A DNA stretch of 64,000 nt, taken from positions 62,001 to 126,000 of the forward strand of contig NZ_JAKWFK010000014.1 in assembly GCF_029522115.1 (NCBI RefSeq). The letters run 5' to 3'. Shown here in pieces: positions 26,800 to 35,372 of the stretch (position 1 is the first letter of the stretch; each line of letters opens with the position of its first letter). Origin of the DNA: Trinickia sp. Y13 (GTDB lineage: Bacteria; Pseudomonadota; Gammaproteobacteria; Burkholderiales; Burkholderiaceae). Made by a program: the position numbers and the translations under genes. The notes under the pieces were generated by a model. That model had not been told where the DNA came from. It saw only the letters and a program-made list of their open reading frames with translations, and made no database searches.

Positions 26800-27513
26800 G
26801 TGAAGCTTGGCATCATGCAGCCCTACTTCTTTCCCTATCTGGGGCACTTCGCGTTGATTGCTCATACCGACGCATGGGTGGTGTTCGACATCACGCAGTA
26901 CACGCCCAAGACGTGGATGAGTCGCAACCGAGTGCTGCACCCCAAGGAAGGTTGGAATTACGTGAGCGTTCCGCTCGCCAACTCATCGATCTCGATCAAG
27001 ACGAGTGAAGCGCGCCTCGTCGATCCGATCAATGCACGTCAAAGCATACTTGGAAAACTTACCCATTATCGCAAAGCGCCATATTACCGGGCGGTCGAGG
27101 CGCTTGTTAAAAAGGCGATGGCAGACGACGATACGTCGCTCGTTAAGCTAAACGTTCGCGGATTGAGCAGTGTTTGCGAGTATTTGGGACTGCCGTTTGA
27201 CTATCGAATCTGTTCGGAACTCCACCTTCCGCTTCCGGAGACGCTGCCGCCGGGGGGATGGGCGCCTGCTATATGCGCTGCGCTAGGCGCAAGCGCCTAC
27301 GTCAACCCCATCGGCGGACGGGATCTTTTCGATCCAACGGATTTCGAGGCTGGCAATATCGGGCTCGAATTCCTATCGTTCGAACACCCGGTCTACGACA
27401 CGGGAAACTATAAATTCGAATCCGGGCTATCGATTCTCGACGTCCTAATGTGGAACTCGCCGCGAGAAGTCCTAGAAATGCTACAACAGGGCAGCACACT
27501 CGTTTCGCCATAA
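26800..27513 (+). CDS. WbqC-like family protein
   Basis: A 237-residue protein of the WbqC family, found in O-antigen and other glycan clusters and often near sugar aminotransferases. The N-terminus KLGIMQPYFFPYLGHFALI is the family signature, and RNRVLHPKEGWNYVSVPL and the C-terminal LSILDVLMWNSPREVLEML also fit. The start is the GTG at 26800, one base after the previous stop, because it puts the signature at residue 2. The biochemical function of the family is not firmly established. It is the last gene of the rightward operon and converges with the gene at 27606. Confidence 0.85.
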   Translation: MKLGIMQPYFFPYLGHFALIAHTDAWVVFDITQYTPKTWMSRNRVLHPKEGWNYVSVPLANSSISIKTSEARLVDPINARQSILGKLTHYRKAPYYRAVEALVKKAMADDDTSLVKLNVRGLSSVCEYLGLPFDYRICSELHLPLPETLPPGGWAPAICAALGASAYVNPIGGRDLFDPTDFEAGNIGLEFLSFEHPVYDTGNYKFESGLSILDVLMWNSPREVLEMLQQGSTLVSP

Positions 27514-27605
27514 CCCGGTCAGCCGCAAAACGTTATCGCAACGAGCATCTCCTTCGTCTGCTGCTCTGGTTGCGACGCAGCCATCCCTCCGTTGCGGGGA
27601 GTGCC

Positions 27606-28586
27606 TTAGCGGTATGCAATCGCTGCATGTAGCGCCGCGACCACACGGTCTAATTCGTCGTCACCATAACGTTGGTCGCAAGGCAGTGCCAAGCACTCCT
27701 TCGATAAGCGGTACTCGATATCGTCGGACGTCCCGGTCGCACCGCGTGTATTTGGCCAATATCGCGCGACAAATATGCGCCGCGCGGCGAGGGCTTCGTG
27801 CAGATCGCTGCGACCATTCCAAAACGGGTAGCAAAGCGGGGCGTGAGCCGGATTGGCCGGGAGCGTCAATGCGTTTTCGGCCCCGAGCAGGCGATGATAT
27901 CGCTCGTAGTTGCGCAGGCGTCGTTCGACCGCCGACGGATAGTCGATATGCGCGAGCATATGTTGCGTGATCGATGACATTCGCCTAGGAGGCTGGCCGC
28001 GCAATGTCGCGCGCGCAGCACGGATTCCCTCGTAGCCGGCTTCGGGCCCACGATCGAGCCGCACGACTAACGGCTGAAGACGCTCAACCGAACCCGTATC
28101 CTGCTCCGCGGGAGTGGGCACAGCGGAATCTGTTATCAGATATCCGCCGTCGGGTATGCCAAAGAATTTTCTCGGCGAATAGAGCGTAGCGCGGCAGTCG
28201 CGCGGCGGCGAGAATAGCGCCTGAGAATGATCGATGACAATACGCTCGCGAGGAAAGCGCGAGAGGACGTGTTCGATCTGTTGCTCACATAGGCCGAAAT
28301 AATTGACGACGACGAGCCATTCGTTCTCGCCCAGTGTAATGTCGTCGGCGATGTTGAAATGTTCATCGATCCGATAATGCTGCACCGGAATGCCAGCCGT
28401 TGCCGGAGGCTCGAGCATCGTCTCGCAGTTGTACCACGGCATCCAAAGCCGCCGCGGCCTGCAGGCCATTAGTAGCGCAAGAAACGCCGCGCGCGCCGAT
28501 TGAAAGCGTTGTGCGTGAGGATACAGTTCGCCATGGCCGGGGGAAAGTTCAAGCTCGAAATAGCCGCCGATCGCTTCGTGATTCAT
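27606..28586 (-). CDS. DegT-like PLP-fold protein (divergent)
   Basis: A 326-residue protein with the overall layout of a fold-type I PLP enzyme but low similarity to classical DegT proteins. IVIDHSQALFSPP matches the PLP-ring contact region, and YSPRKFFGIPDGGYLIT places a probable Schiff-base Lys at residue 140. The N-terminus (GGYFELELSPGHGELYPHA) differs from the aminotransferases nearby. The ATG at 28586 follows AAGGAC; an upstream TTG at 28601 is less likely. It is 62 bases downstream of the DegT gene at 28649 and probably co-transcribed with it. Confidence 0.75.
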   Translation of the reverse strand: MNHEAIGGYFELELSPGHGELYPHAQRFQSARAAFLALLMACRPRRLWMPWYNCETMLEPPATAGIPVQHYRIDEHFNIADDITLGENEWLVVVNYFGLCEQQIEHVLSRFPRERIVIDHSQALFSPPRDCRATLYSPRKFFGIPDGGYLITDSAVPTPAEQDTGSVERLQPLVVRLDRGPEAGYEGIRAARATLRGQPPRRMSSITQHMLAHIDYPSAVERRLRNYERYHRLLGAENALTLPANPAHAPLCYPFWNGRSDLHEALAARRIFVARYWPNTRGATGTSDDIEYRLSKECLALPCDQRYGDDELDRVVAALHAAIAYR

Positions 28587-28648
28587 GGCAGTCCTTGGCA
28601 ATCGGGAGCATCAACGAATGCGCCGATGAGGTCCTGAGTTTGCAACAT

Positions 28649-29812
28649 TCACTGGGCTTGCGCGACGATTGCAGCGATCCGCTCGACCTGCTCATCGCGC
28701 AGCGCCGGATAGAGCGGCAGGCAGAGCACTTTGAGCGCAGCCTCGGTTGCCACGGGCAAATTGTCGCGGCTCGCCGAAGGCAATCCCCGATACATGGGAA
28801 AGTCGGAAATCAACGGATAGAAGTAGCGTCGCGCGATGACCTCATGCGAGCGCAGCAATTCGAACAAGGCATCGCGGCTCATCGGATATTCGCTCTCGAT
28901 GAGAATCGGAAAGTAGGCGTAGTTGGACGCCGTCTCGCCGGCGGCGTCCAAGCACCGGATGCCCTGCACATCGCGCAACAACTCGCGGTACATCGCGTCG
29001 ATCCGCTTGCGCCGGGCGATTGCTTCGTCGACGTGTTGCAGTTGCAACAGACCGAATGCTGCGTTGATCTCGCTCATCTTCCCGTTGATACCGGGCGCGA
29101 CGACCGTTAGCTCGTCGACATAGCCGAAGTTCTTCAAGTGATCGATGCGCTGCTTGGTCTTCGCGTCCGGACACACGATCGCGCCACCTTCGAAGGTATT
29201 GAAAACCTTCGTTGCGTGAAAGCTCAGCACCGACAAATCGCCGTGCCGCAGCAAGCTACCGCTTTCAGTCTTCACGCCGAATGCGTGCGCTGCGTCGTAT
29301 ATGACGCGCAGATTATAGATATCCGCAATCTGCCGAATCGCCTCGACGTCGCAGGGATGACCGTAGCAATGAACGGGCATGATCGCCGTCGTCTGCGGCG
29401 TGATGGCAGCTTCGATCTTTTTCGGATCCAAGTTGAGCGTGTTCGGATCCACATCGACGAACACGGGCTTGATACCGTTCCACAGCAGCGAATGTGCGGT
29501 AGCAACGAACGAATATGGGGTTGTGATCACTTCGCCCGTGATCCGTAACGCCTGCAGAGCAGTCACGAGCGCTAGCGTGCCGTTCGCGAAGAGCGCGAGA
29601 TGTTCGACCCCGAGGTACTCGCACAAGGCGTCTTCCAGTTGCCTGTGAAACGGGCCGCGATTCGTCAACACCTTGCTGTCCCAGATCTTCTCCAGATAGG
29701 GGATGAACTCGCTCAGCGGCGCCATGTGCGGCTGAGTGACGAAGATGCGCTCGTCGGCTTCGGGGGAAACCACACGAATCGGGGAGGCGGCAGAGCTCAT
29801 AGGGCGGTTCAC
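28649..29812 (-). CDS. DegT/DnrJ/EryC1/StrS sugar aminotransferase (VioA/FdtB-like)
   Basis: A 387-residue aminotransferase. Lys202 in SVLSFHATKVFNTFEGGAIV is the PLP lysine; IYDAAHAFGVK and TTPYSFVATAHSLLWNGI are family motifs. The overall pattern (VLTNRGPFHRQLEDALCEYLG) is close to enzymes that aminate dTDP-4-keto-6-deoxyhexoses, such as VioA, giving 4-amino-4,6-dideoxy sugars of the type found on some flagellins. The substrate is inferred. GTG 29812 and ATG 29800 are both possible starts; neither has a strong ribosome site. Confidence 0.86.
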   Translation of the reverse strand: MNRPMSSAASPIRVVSPEADERIFVTQPHMAPLSEFIPYLEKIWDSKVLTNRGPFHRQLEDALCEYLGVEHLALFANGTLALVTALQALRITGEVITTPYSFVATAHSLLWNGIKPVFVDVDPNTLNLDPKKIEAAITPQTTAIMPVHCYGHPCDVEAIRQIADIYNLRVIYDAAHAFGVKTESGSLLRHGDLSVLSFHATKVFNTFEGGAIVCPDAKTKQRIDHLKNFGYVDELTVVAPGINGKMSEINAAFGLLQLQHVDEAIARRKRIDAMYRELLRDVQGIRCLDAAGETASNYAYFPILIESEYPMSRDALFELLRSHEVIARRYFYPLISDFPMYRGLPSASRDNLPVATEAALKVLCLPLYPALRDEQVERIAAIVAQAQ

Positions 29813-29944
29813 GGCGATGTTTCAGGAATTATCCGCCCCCGTGGCTCAAGCAAAGCGGTGAGATGAAGGGGGAAGGCGGTCTATTTCCGGTGATTGGCCT
29901 AGTCCCAAAACAATCGTCGTCCCGTCACGGATCAACCTGCGTCC

Positions 29945-30931
29945 CTACGAAGCCCCCACCCCCGCCCGCCGCATCGCCACCGGCTTCACCGCATTTTCCA
30001 GCGCAGGGCCCGCAGGCGCCGAATCATCGATCGACGTCGCCCGTCCGCCATCGCGGAAGAACGCCTGCTCGGCCGCCCGGTTCATCACCAAAATGCTGAT
30101 ACGGCGATTGGTCGGCGCATTCGGATCGTTCCCCTGCAGCGGCTGCACATCGGCCAGCCCCCTCACTTGCAGCACTTTATCGAGCCGCAACCCGCCCGTG
30201 ACGAGCGCGCGCCGCGCCGCGTTGGCCCGCTCCGACGACAGCTCCCAGTTCGTATAGCCGTCCTCGCCGCCGCCGTACGGTACGTCGTCGGTGTGGCCCG
30301 CGATAGAAATATGGTTCTCGACATCGTTCAGCGCCCCGCCGATCTGCGAGAGGATCGTCACCGCATACGGTTGCAGGCGCGTACTGCCGAGCGCGAACAT
30401 CGGCCGCTTCTGTGAATCGACGATCTCGATGCGCAAGCCCTCGGCCGTGATCGAAATCCGAATCTGGTCCTTGTACGCATTGAGCGCTGGCACATGCTCG
30501 ATCAGCGCCGTCAACTTCTGCTTCAGTTGCTGAAGCCGCTGCAGATCTTCCTGCGTAGGCTGCGGCGTGGCAGGCTGCGATGCCGGCGCATTGGGCTGCG
30601 TCATCGCTCCAGCGCCGGGCCGCGTGTCGGAAATATCGCGTCCACCGCCCTGCACGACATTGGACTGCGTCGCAGTGGAACTCTCGTTACCCGAGAACAG
30701 CGCCGAGAGCGGCGTGTTGAAATACTCGGAGATCCCTTGCTTCTCGTACTTGGAGGTCGATCCGAGCAGCCACATCAACAAGAAAAACGCCATCATCGCC
30801 GTAACGAAGTCCGCATAGGCGATCTTCCACGCGCCGCCGTGATGGCCTTCGTGATGATCGCCCTTCTTGCGCCTGACGACGATGCTCATCGGCCGCTTGT
30901 CGGCGGCCTCTTTCGAGAGTCTGTCACCCAT
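29945..30931 (-). CDS. motB: Flagellar motor protein MotB (second set)
   Basis: A 328-residue stator subunit. The basic N-terminus (SIVVRRKKGDHHEGHHGGAW) precedes the single helix KIAYADFVTAMMAFFLLMWLL, whose Asp is the proton-channel residue. The C-terminal half is the OmpA-like peptidoglycan domain (ISIAGHTDDVPYGGG, then NWELSSERANAARRAL and NRRISILV). The start at 30931 has AGGATAGG just upstream. It begins 12 bases after its motA partner. Together they form a complete second stator pair besides the flhDC-linked one at the left edge. Confidence 0.95.
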   Translation of the reverse strand: MGDRLSKEAADKRPMSIVVRRKKGDHHEGHHGGAWKIAYADFVTAMMAFFLLMWLLGSTSKYEKQGISEYFNTPLSALFSGNESSTATQSNVVQGGGRDISDTRPGAGAMTQPNAPASQPATPQPTQEDLQRLQQLKQKLTALIEHVPALNAYKDQIRISITAEGLRIEIVDSQKRPMFALGSTRLQPYAVTILSQIGGALNDVENHISIAGHTDDVPYGGGEDGYTNWELSSERANAARRALVTGGLRLDKVLQVRGLADVQPLQGNDPNAPTNRRISILVMNRAAEQAFFRDGGRATSIDDSAPAGPALENAVKPVAMRRAGVGAS

Positions 30932-30943
30932 TGCCTATCCTGC

Positions 30944-31822
30944 TCAGGAAGAGGTGGCCGGCTTCGCGACCTTCGTCGCGCGGACTGTGTCGTCGAGCTC
31001 CTGGAAGGTCGGGCGATCGTTCGTGAACAGCACCTTGCGGCCGAATTCGACTGCCACCGACGGCGCATAACCGCTGAGCGAAGCGAGCAGCACAGCCTTC
31101 ACGCATTGGAACGGCTTGGCAGCCGCGCGGCCCTTGGCATGCAACAGATCGGCCAAGGGACCAACGAACCCGTACGACAACAAAATGCCGAGGAACGTGC
31201 CGACGAGCGCCGCCGCGATCATCTTGCCAAGCACCGCGGGGGGCTCGCCGACGGAAGCCATCGTATGCACGACGCCCATCACGGCCGCCACGATACCGAA
31301 TGCCGGCAACCCGTCGGCCATCTTCTGCAGCGCGTTGGCGACGACCGATTCTTCAGCATGGTGCGTCGTCAACTCTTCATCCATCAGATCCTGCATTTCG
31401 AGGACGTTGATGTTGCCAGTCGACATCATGCGCAGATAGTCGGTAATGAAGTCGAGCAAATGATGGTCGCCGGATATCGTCGGGTACTTTTGAAACAGCG
31501 GACTCTGTTCCGGTGCATCGACATCGGCCTCGAGCGCCATCATCCCTTCCTTGCGGGCCTTTTGCATCAGCTCATAAAGCAGCGCGATCAACTCCAAATA
31601 TTTGGCCTTGTCGTAGCGCGGCCCTTTGAAGCAGGCGGGCAAGCTCTTGATGGTCTTCTTCAGCGTAATGACAGGGTTCGCAACGACGAACGCACCGAAT
31701 GCCGCGCCGAAAATGCACAGCAACTCGAACGGCTGCAGCAACGCGAACAAATGCCCGCCTTCGCCGACGAAACTGCCGATCACGGCCCCGAGCACCAAGA
31801 CCCATCCAATTGCCACAAACAT
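30944..31822 (-). CDS. motA: Flagellar motor stator protein MotA (second set)
   Basis: A 292-residue proton-driven stator protein. The N-terminal helix (FVAIGWVLVLGAVIGSFVG), the conserved PAFGIVAAVMGVVHTMASVG segment and the LGILLSYGFVGPLADLL segment define it as MotA. The ATG at 31822 follows GGGAGAG and is preferred over an in-frame start at 31852. It is similar to the MotA at 75-935 but distinct along its length. It lies at the right border of the glycosylation island. Confidence 0.95.
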   Translation of the reverse strand: MFVAIGWVLVLGAVIGSFVGEGGHLFALLQPFELLCIFGAAFGAFVVANPVITLKKTIKSLPACFKGPRYDKAKYLELIALLYELMQKARKEGMMALEADVDAPEQSPLFQKYPTISGDHHLLDFITDYLRMMSTGNINVLEMQDLMDEELTTHHAEESVVANALQKMADGLPAFGIVAAVMGVVHTMASVGEPPAVLGKMIAAALVGTFLGILLSYGFVGPLADLLHAKGRAAAKPFQCVKAVLLASLSGYAPSVAVEFGRKVLFTNDRPTFQELDDTVRATKVAKPATSS

Positions 31823-32478
31823 AATCTCTCCCAAAGCTCCAAGCTGCGCCAACGCGCCGGCCGTCCGCTCGCGAGCGGTGCGACGAACGGATCGTTCGTA
31901 GTCCTATCGATTGTTCAAACGGAAACAGCTCGATGAAGGCGGTCGATTTTTACCGATCGCGGCCACACGACGAGGTCTGATATTCGTCCATGCCTGGCTA
32001 ACGGCGCAAACGCGCGTAGCTAAAGAGCGAGATGACACTGAATTAATAGGGACGCAGCTAAAGGGCGACGATAAATCGGTATCGATGACCGATCTCGCGG
32101 TGCTTTGATTTCGATCAAATCGTTGAGGCGAAATCGCGGTAGGAATCGGCGCATCGTCGGCGACAGGACTTGACGATCATGGCTAGCGGCGACGATCGAG
32201 CGCCTCGTCAATGGCACGAATCGCAGCGCTAGTAAGCCGCGACGCACAGCCAATATTTGCCCTGCACCGTGCCGATCATGAAGAAGCGTCCAATTCGCGA
32301 ACGCGCACGTTCATGGCCTGCCGCAAGCGCAGCTTAATCGCTCATTGCCGCCAGCACGTCCTCGGTCCTGCGCACATGCCCGGGCCGCGGAAAGAGCAAC
32401 TGTCCACAACCGGCCTTCAGGCCGAGTCCCGGCTCACCGGCCTGAAGGCCGGGGTTTCAAACCGAGGCTAGATTTACG
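31823..32478. other. Non-coding region upstream of motA (second set)
   Basis: A 656-base region with no convincing gene; short open frames here have atypical composition. It is expected to carry the promoter of the leftward motAB operon, though no clean sigma-28 site was found. The right part contains the GC-rich inverted repeat described at 32410-32452. The central part (about 32020-32120) is more A/T-rich than its surroundings. Confidence 0.45.
32410..32452. repeat. Inverted repeat, CCGGCCTTCAGGCCG arms
   Basis: CCGGCCTTCAGGCCG (32410-32424) is repeated in inverted orientation as CGGCCTGAAGGCCGG (32438-32452), with 13 bases between. Each arm is itself nearly palindromic. It resembles the terminal hairpins left by IS200/IS605-type elements, but no transposase is present; it could equally be a terminator or a chromosomal REP-like sequence. 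Confidence 0.6.
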
Positions 32479-32691
32479 ATGAAAGCCGCCCAAGCGCATG
32501 TGCGAGCCGCGGTGATCCAGCAACTCATGAAGGCCGCGGTCGCGATGCAGGCGGACGCCTCGCTGCCGCATCGCACCGCGATCATCGACGAGTTGGGGCG
32601 CTTAATGCGCCTCTATTTGGACGATACGTTTGGCGGCGCCGAGGCAGGCAGCGGTGCTTCGGCAATCGCGAAAACGCGTAATCGCTCGTAA
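32479..32691 (+). CDS. Small hypothetical protein
   Basis: A 70-residue protein rich in Ala and Arg with two predicted helices (AHVRAAVIQQLMKAAVAMQAD and RTAIIDELGRLMRLYLDD). No family is recognised. It reads like a small soluble helical protein and has normal local codon use. It is separated from the inverted repeat by 26 bases and from the regulator gene at 32790 by about 100. No strong ribosome site precedes the ATG, so the call is tentative. Confidence 0.5.
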   Translation: MKAAQAHVRAAVIQQLMKAAVAMQADASLPHRTAIIDELGRLMRLYLDDTFGGAEAGSGASAIAKTRNRS

Positions 32692-32789
32692 CGGTGCGCG
32701 GCCCAACGCGCCGCGCACGTCGTTCATCCGACAACCACGCGGCTATAATGGGTGCGATTCCGTACCGAGCCGTCTCCAAGAGGTAACCG

Positions 32790-33530
32790 ATGTCCGCATC
32801 GCCCCTCGCCGCCCCGCCGCGGCGCGCCCGCAATCTGGCTGAATTCGTCGTTAGCCGATTGACCGAGCAGATCGAAACGAGCGCGCTCAAGCCCGGCGAC
32901 AAGCTGCCCACCGAATCTCAGTTGATGGAGACGATGCATGTGAGCCGCACCGTCATCCGTGAGGCGATTTCGCGCTTGCAAGCCGCTAAGATGATCGAAA
33001 CGCGCCACGGCATCGGCAGCTTCGTGCTCGAATCGCGCGCGTCGAAACTCGACATCGAGATGATCCCGGCCACGACGCTGCGCGACGTGCTCTCGATTCT
33101 CGAGTTGCGCATCAGCCTCGAAACCGAATGCGCCGGGCTCGCCGCGCAGCGCGCCCAGTCGGACGATATCTCGCGCATCCGGACGGCGCTCGATGCGTTG
33201 AACGCGTCGCGCGACACGGGCCGGGCCAGCGTCGATTCCGATTTGAAGTTTCACCTCGCGGTCGCCCGCGCCACGGGCAATCGTTATTTCATCGACATCC
33301 TCACGCAACTGGGCACCGCCTTGATTCCGCGCGAGCGCATCGATTCGGCCGGGATCGCCGACGAAGACCCGCAAGCTTATCTCTCACACGTCAATCGCGA
33401 GCACGAGAGCATTCTCGACGCCATCGCACGGCACGATGCCGAAAGCGCACGCGCCGCCATGCGCATGCATCTGTCGAACAGCCGCGAGCGGCTGCGCCGC
33501 GCCTACAAGCGCGCGAGCGGGAACGATTAG
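32790..33530 (+). CDS. FadR/GntR-family transcriptional regulator
   Basis: A 246-residue DNA-binding repressor or activator. The N-terminal winged helix (about residues 14-85) shows the GntR signature: ALKPGDKLPTESQLMETMHVSRTVIREAISRLQAAKMIETRHGIGSF in broken form. The C-terminal all-helical FCD effector domain follows, with likely metal-binding His residues in DLKFHLAVARATGNR and VNREHESILDAIARHD. The family typically controls catabolism of sugar acids or carboxylates. The ATG follows AAGAGGTAACCG. The target is not evident; the porin gene downstream is a candidate. Confidence 0.9.
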   Translation: MSASPLAAPPRRARNLAEFVVSRLTEQIETSALKPGDKLPTESQLMETMHVSRTVIREAISRLQAAKMIETRHGIGSFVLESRASKLDIEMIPATTLRDVLSILELRISLETECAGLAAQRAQSDDISRIRTALDALNASRDTGRASVDSDLKFHLAVARATGNRYFIDILTQLGTALIPRERIDSAGIADEDPQAYLSHVNREHESILDAIARHDAESARAAMRMHLSNSRERLRRAYKRASGND

Positions 33531-34011
33531 CGCCGCGTTTTAGGGCCCATTCACACTAATTTCCCGCTTGCGCGCGCCACCCGCTGGCCCGCGCGCGCGA
33601 AAGCGTTGCAACTAGCCGACACCCCATAGCATGCGCGAGCGGCGCGGCGACTCGCACCTCGGTCGAGCCGCATCCCGCGCGTCGGCGCCCGTTCGCGCGA
33701 GCAGGGGGCGGTGCCACCCAGCCTTCGCCGGTGCTCCGTGCGGCGCTGGCGCAAGCCCAACGGCGGGCAAAAATCCCGTCCTTCCTTGCCCCACCAAGTC
33801 GTCGTACAACTCATATAGCAGACGTCGTCGTTCGTCTGCCTGGGAGTTTCCCTACTAAATATCGCTCCGTTCCCTGGTAACAATGCCTCCTGCCGCCAGT
33901 TGTACGATGACGTATGAGATATCTCTCCCGGCGACGGCGGCAAAGCGAAATTCGGGCGCGCGGCGCTGTGCCGACGCCGTTGGGAAGCAGCGATCAACCA
34001 CGGAGACTCAA
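33531..34011. other. Region upstream of the porin gene
   Basis: A 481-base region between the regulator and the porin with no convincing gene. A reading frame continuous with the porin extends back to 33883, but its codons encode no secretion signal and it is rejected. The right half should hold the porin promoter and leader; GGAG at 34002-34005 is the porin ribosome site. Confidence 0.5.
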
Positions 34012-35226
34012 TTGAACAAGCGCGTATTGAAACTGTCGGCCCTCGCTCTGGCTGCCGGCTTGGCAGCGGGCGCGGCGCAGGCGCAGACCAGCGTCACGTT
34101 GTACGGGATCGTCGATACGGGGATCGGCTACCAGAGCAATCAGGCGCCTGCACTGGGCGCGACGTCGGGCGGCAAGGCCGCGACGAGAATGATCAACGGC
34201 ATCTGGTCGGGTAGCCGTTTCGGTTTCAAGGGTGGCGAGGACCTGGGCGGCGGGACGAAAGCAGTGTTCCAACTCGAAGAAGGCTTCAACAGCGCGACGG
34301 GCGGACAAAGCGTGAACGGACTGGCGTTCAACCGGCAGGCGTATGTCGGCCTGAGCAACGCCCGCTACGGCACGCTGACGTTGGGCCGGCAGTACACGTC
34401 GTTTTATACGCTGCTGTCTCCGTGGAGCCCGACGACCTGGCTGACCGGCGCATTCGGAGCACATCCGGGCGATATCGATTCGTTGGACACGAACTATCGT
34501 TCGAACAACTCGATCGTCTACACGTCGCCGACCTTCAGCGGTTTGACGCTGAGCGGTTCGTACTCCATGGGCGGCGAAGCGGGCAGCTTCAACGCGGGTT
34601 CGACGTGGAGCGCCGCGGCGCAGTATAAGAACGGACCTCTCGGCATCGCCGCGGGCTTCCAGCGCGTGAACAATTCGGCCGAGGGCGGCGGTGCTTGGGG
34701 CTCGTTCTCCACCGTCAGCAACAACGGCAGCCAGCCGGCCGTGTCGGCGGTGAACAACGGTTATCAATTCGCGCAGGCGCAGCAGCGGATAGCCGTGACG
34801 GGCGGTTGGCAATTCACGCCGTCGTTGGATGTTTCGGTCTCCTACTCGAACGTGCAGTACATCCCGGGCGTGAACTCGCGGTTCGCCAGCGAAGCCGTGT
34901 TCAATACGTACGGCGCGGTGCTGCATTGGAAGGCGACGCCCGCGTTGGATCTGGCCGGCGGCTATAGCTACACGAAAGCATCGAAGGCCAACGGAGTGAC
35001 CGACGGCGCGCAATACCACCAGTTCGTGCTCTCGCAGTATTACTCGCTGTCCAAGCGCACGGCGTTCTACGTGCTCGAAGCCTTTACGCGCGCGAACGGT
35101 CAAACGCTCAATGCCGCGGGCGGCGTGATCAATGCCACGGCCACGATCGGCGACGGCTTCAACGGCACGCCTTCGGCCTCGCGCAACTTGTTTGCGGCGG
35201 GTGCGGGCATCATCCACCGTTTCTAA
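34012..35226 (+). CDS. Outer-membrane porin, Gram-negative type (TTG start)
   Basis: A 404-residue trimeric general porin of the Burkholderia/Neisseria type. The signal peptide is NKRVLKLSALALAAGLAAGAA ending AQA; the mature protein begins QTSVTLYGIVDTGIGYQ, and the C-terminus ends GAGIIHRF with the terminal Phe used by the Bam complex. The start is the TTG at 34012: it lies 6 bases after GGAG, and it alone gives a proper signal peptide. KGGEDLGGGTKAVFQLEEGF is another family segment. The transcript ends at the strong terminator at 35267. Confidence 0.93.
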   Translation: MNKRVLKLSALALAAGLAAGAAQAQTSVTLYGIVDTGIGYQSNQAPALGATSGGKAATRMINGIWSGSRFGFKGGEDLGGGTKAVFQLEEGFNSATGGQSVNGLAFNRQAYVGLSNARYGTLTLGRQYTSFYTLLSPWSPTTWLTGAFGAHPGDIDSLDTNYRSNNSIVYTSPTFSGLTLSGSYSMGGEAGSFNAGSTWSAAAQYKNGPLGIAAGFQRVNNSAEGGGAWGSFSTVSNNGSQPAVSAVNNGYQFAQAQQRIAVTGGWQFTPSLDVSVSYSNVQYIPGVNSRFASEAVFNTYGAVLHWKATPALDLAGGYSYTKASKANGVTDGAQYHQFVLSQYYSLSKRTAFYVLEAFTRANGQTLNAAGGVINATATIGDGFNGTPSASRNLFAAGAGIIHRF

Positions 35227-35266
35227 GTCTTTCAGTTTTCCGAGGTAGAAGAGAAGCAGTGTTGAA

Positions 35267-35305
35267 CGGCTATCGGCGGGTTTTCCGCCGATAGCCGCTT
35301 TTTTT
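35267..35305 (+). terminator. Rho-independent terminator after the porin gene
   Basis: A perfect 13-base stem (CGGCTATCGGCGG with CCGCCGATAGCCG) around a GTTTT loop, followed by a run of T residues. It also lies ahead of the convergent gene at 35373. Confidence 0.95.
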
Positions 35306-35372
35306 CGCTCACCGAACTTCATTCGCGCTCGCAAAGCGTTCGATGATGGCGGTTAATCTGCGGCTCGACGTT

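Noticed and set aside
33883-34011. Longer porin start at the ATG at 33883
   Set aside because: It would bury the signal peptide behind 43 non-conserved residues; the TTG at 34012 has the ribosome site.
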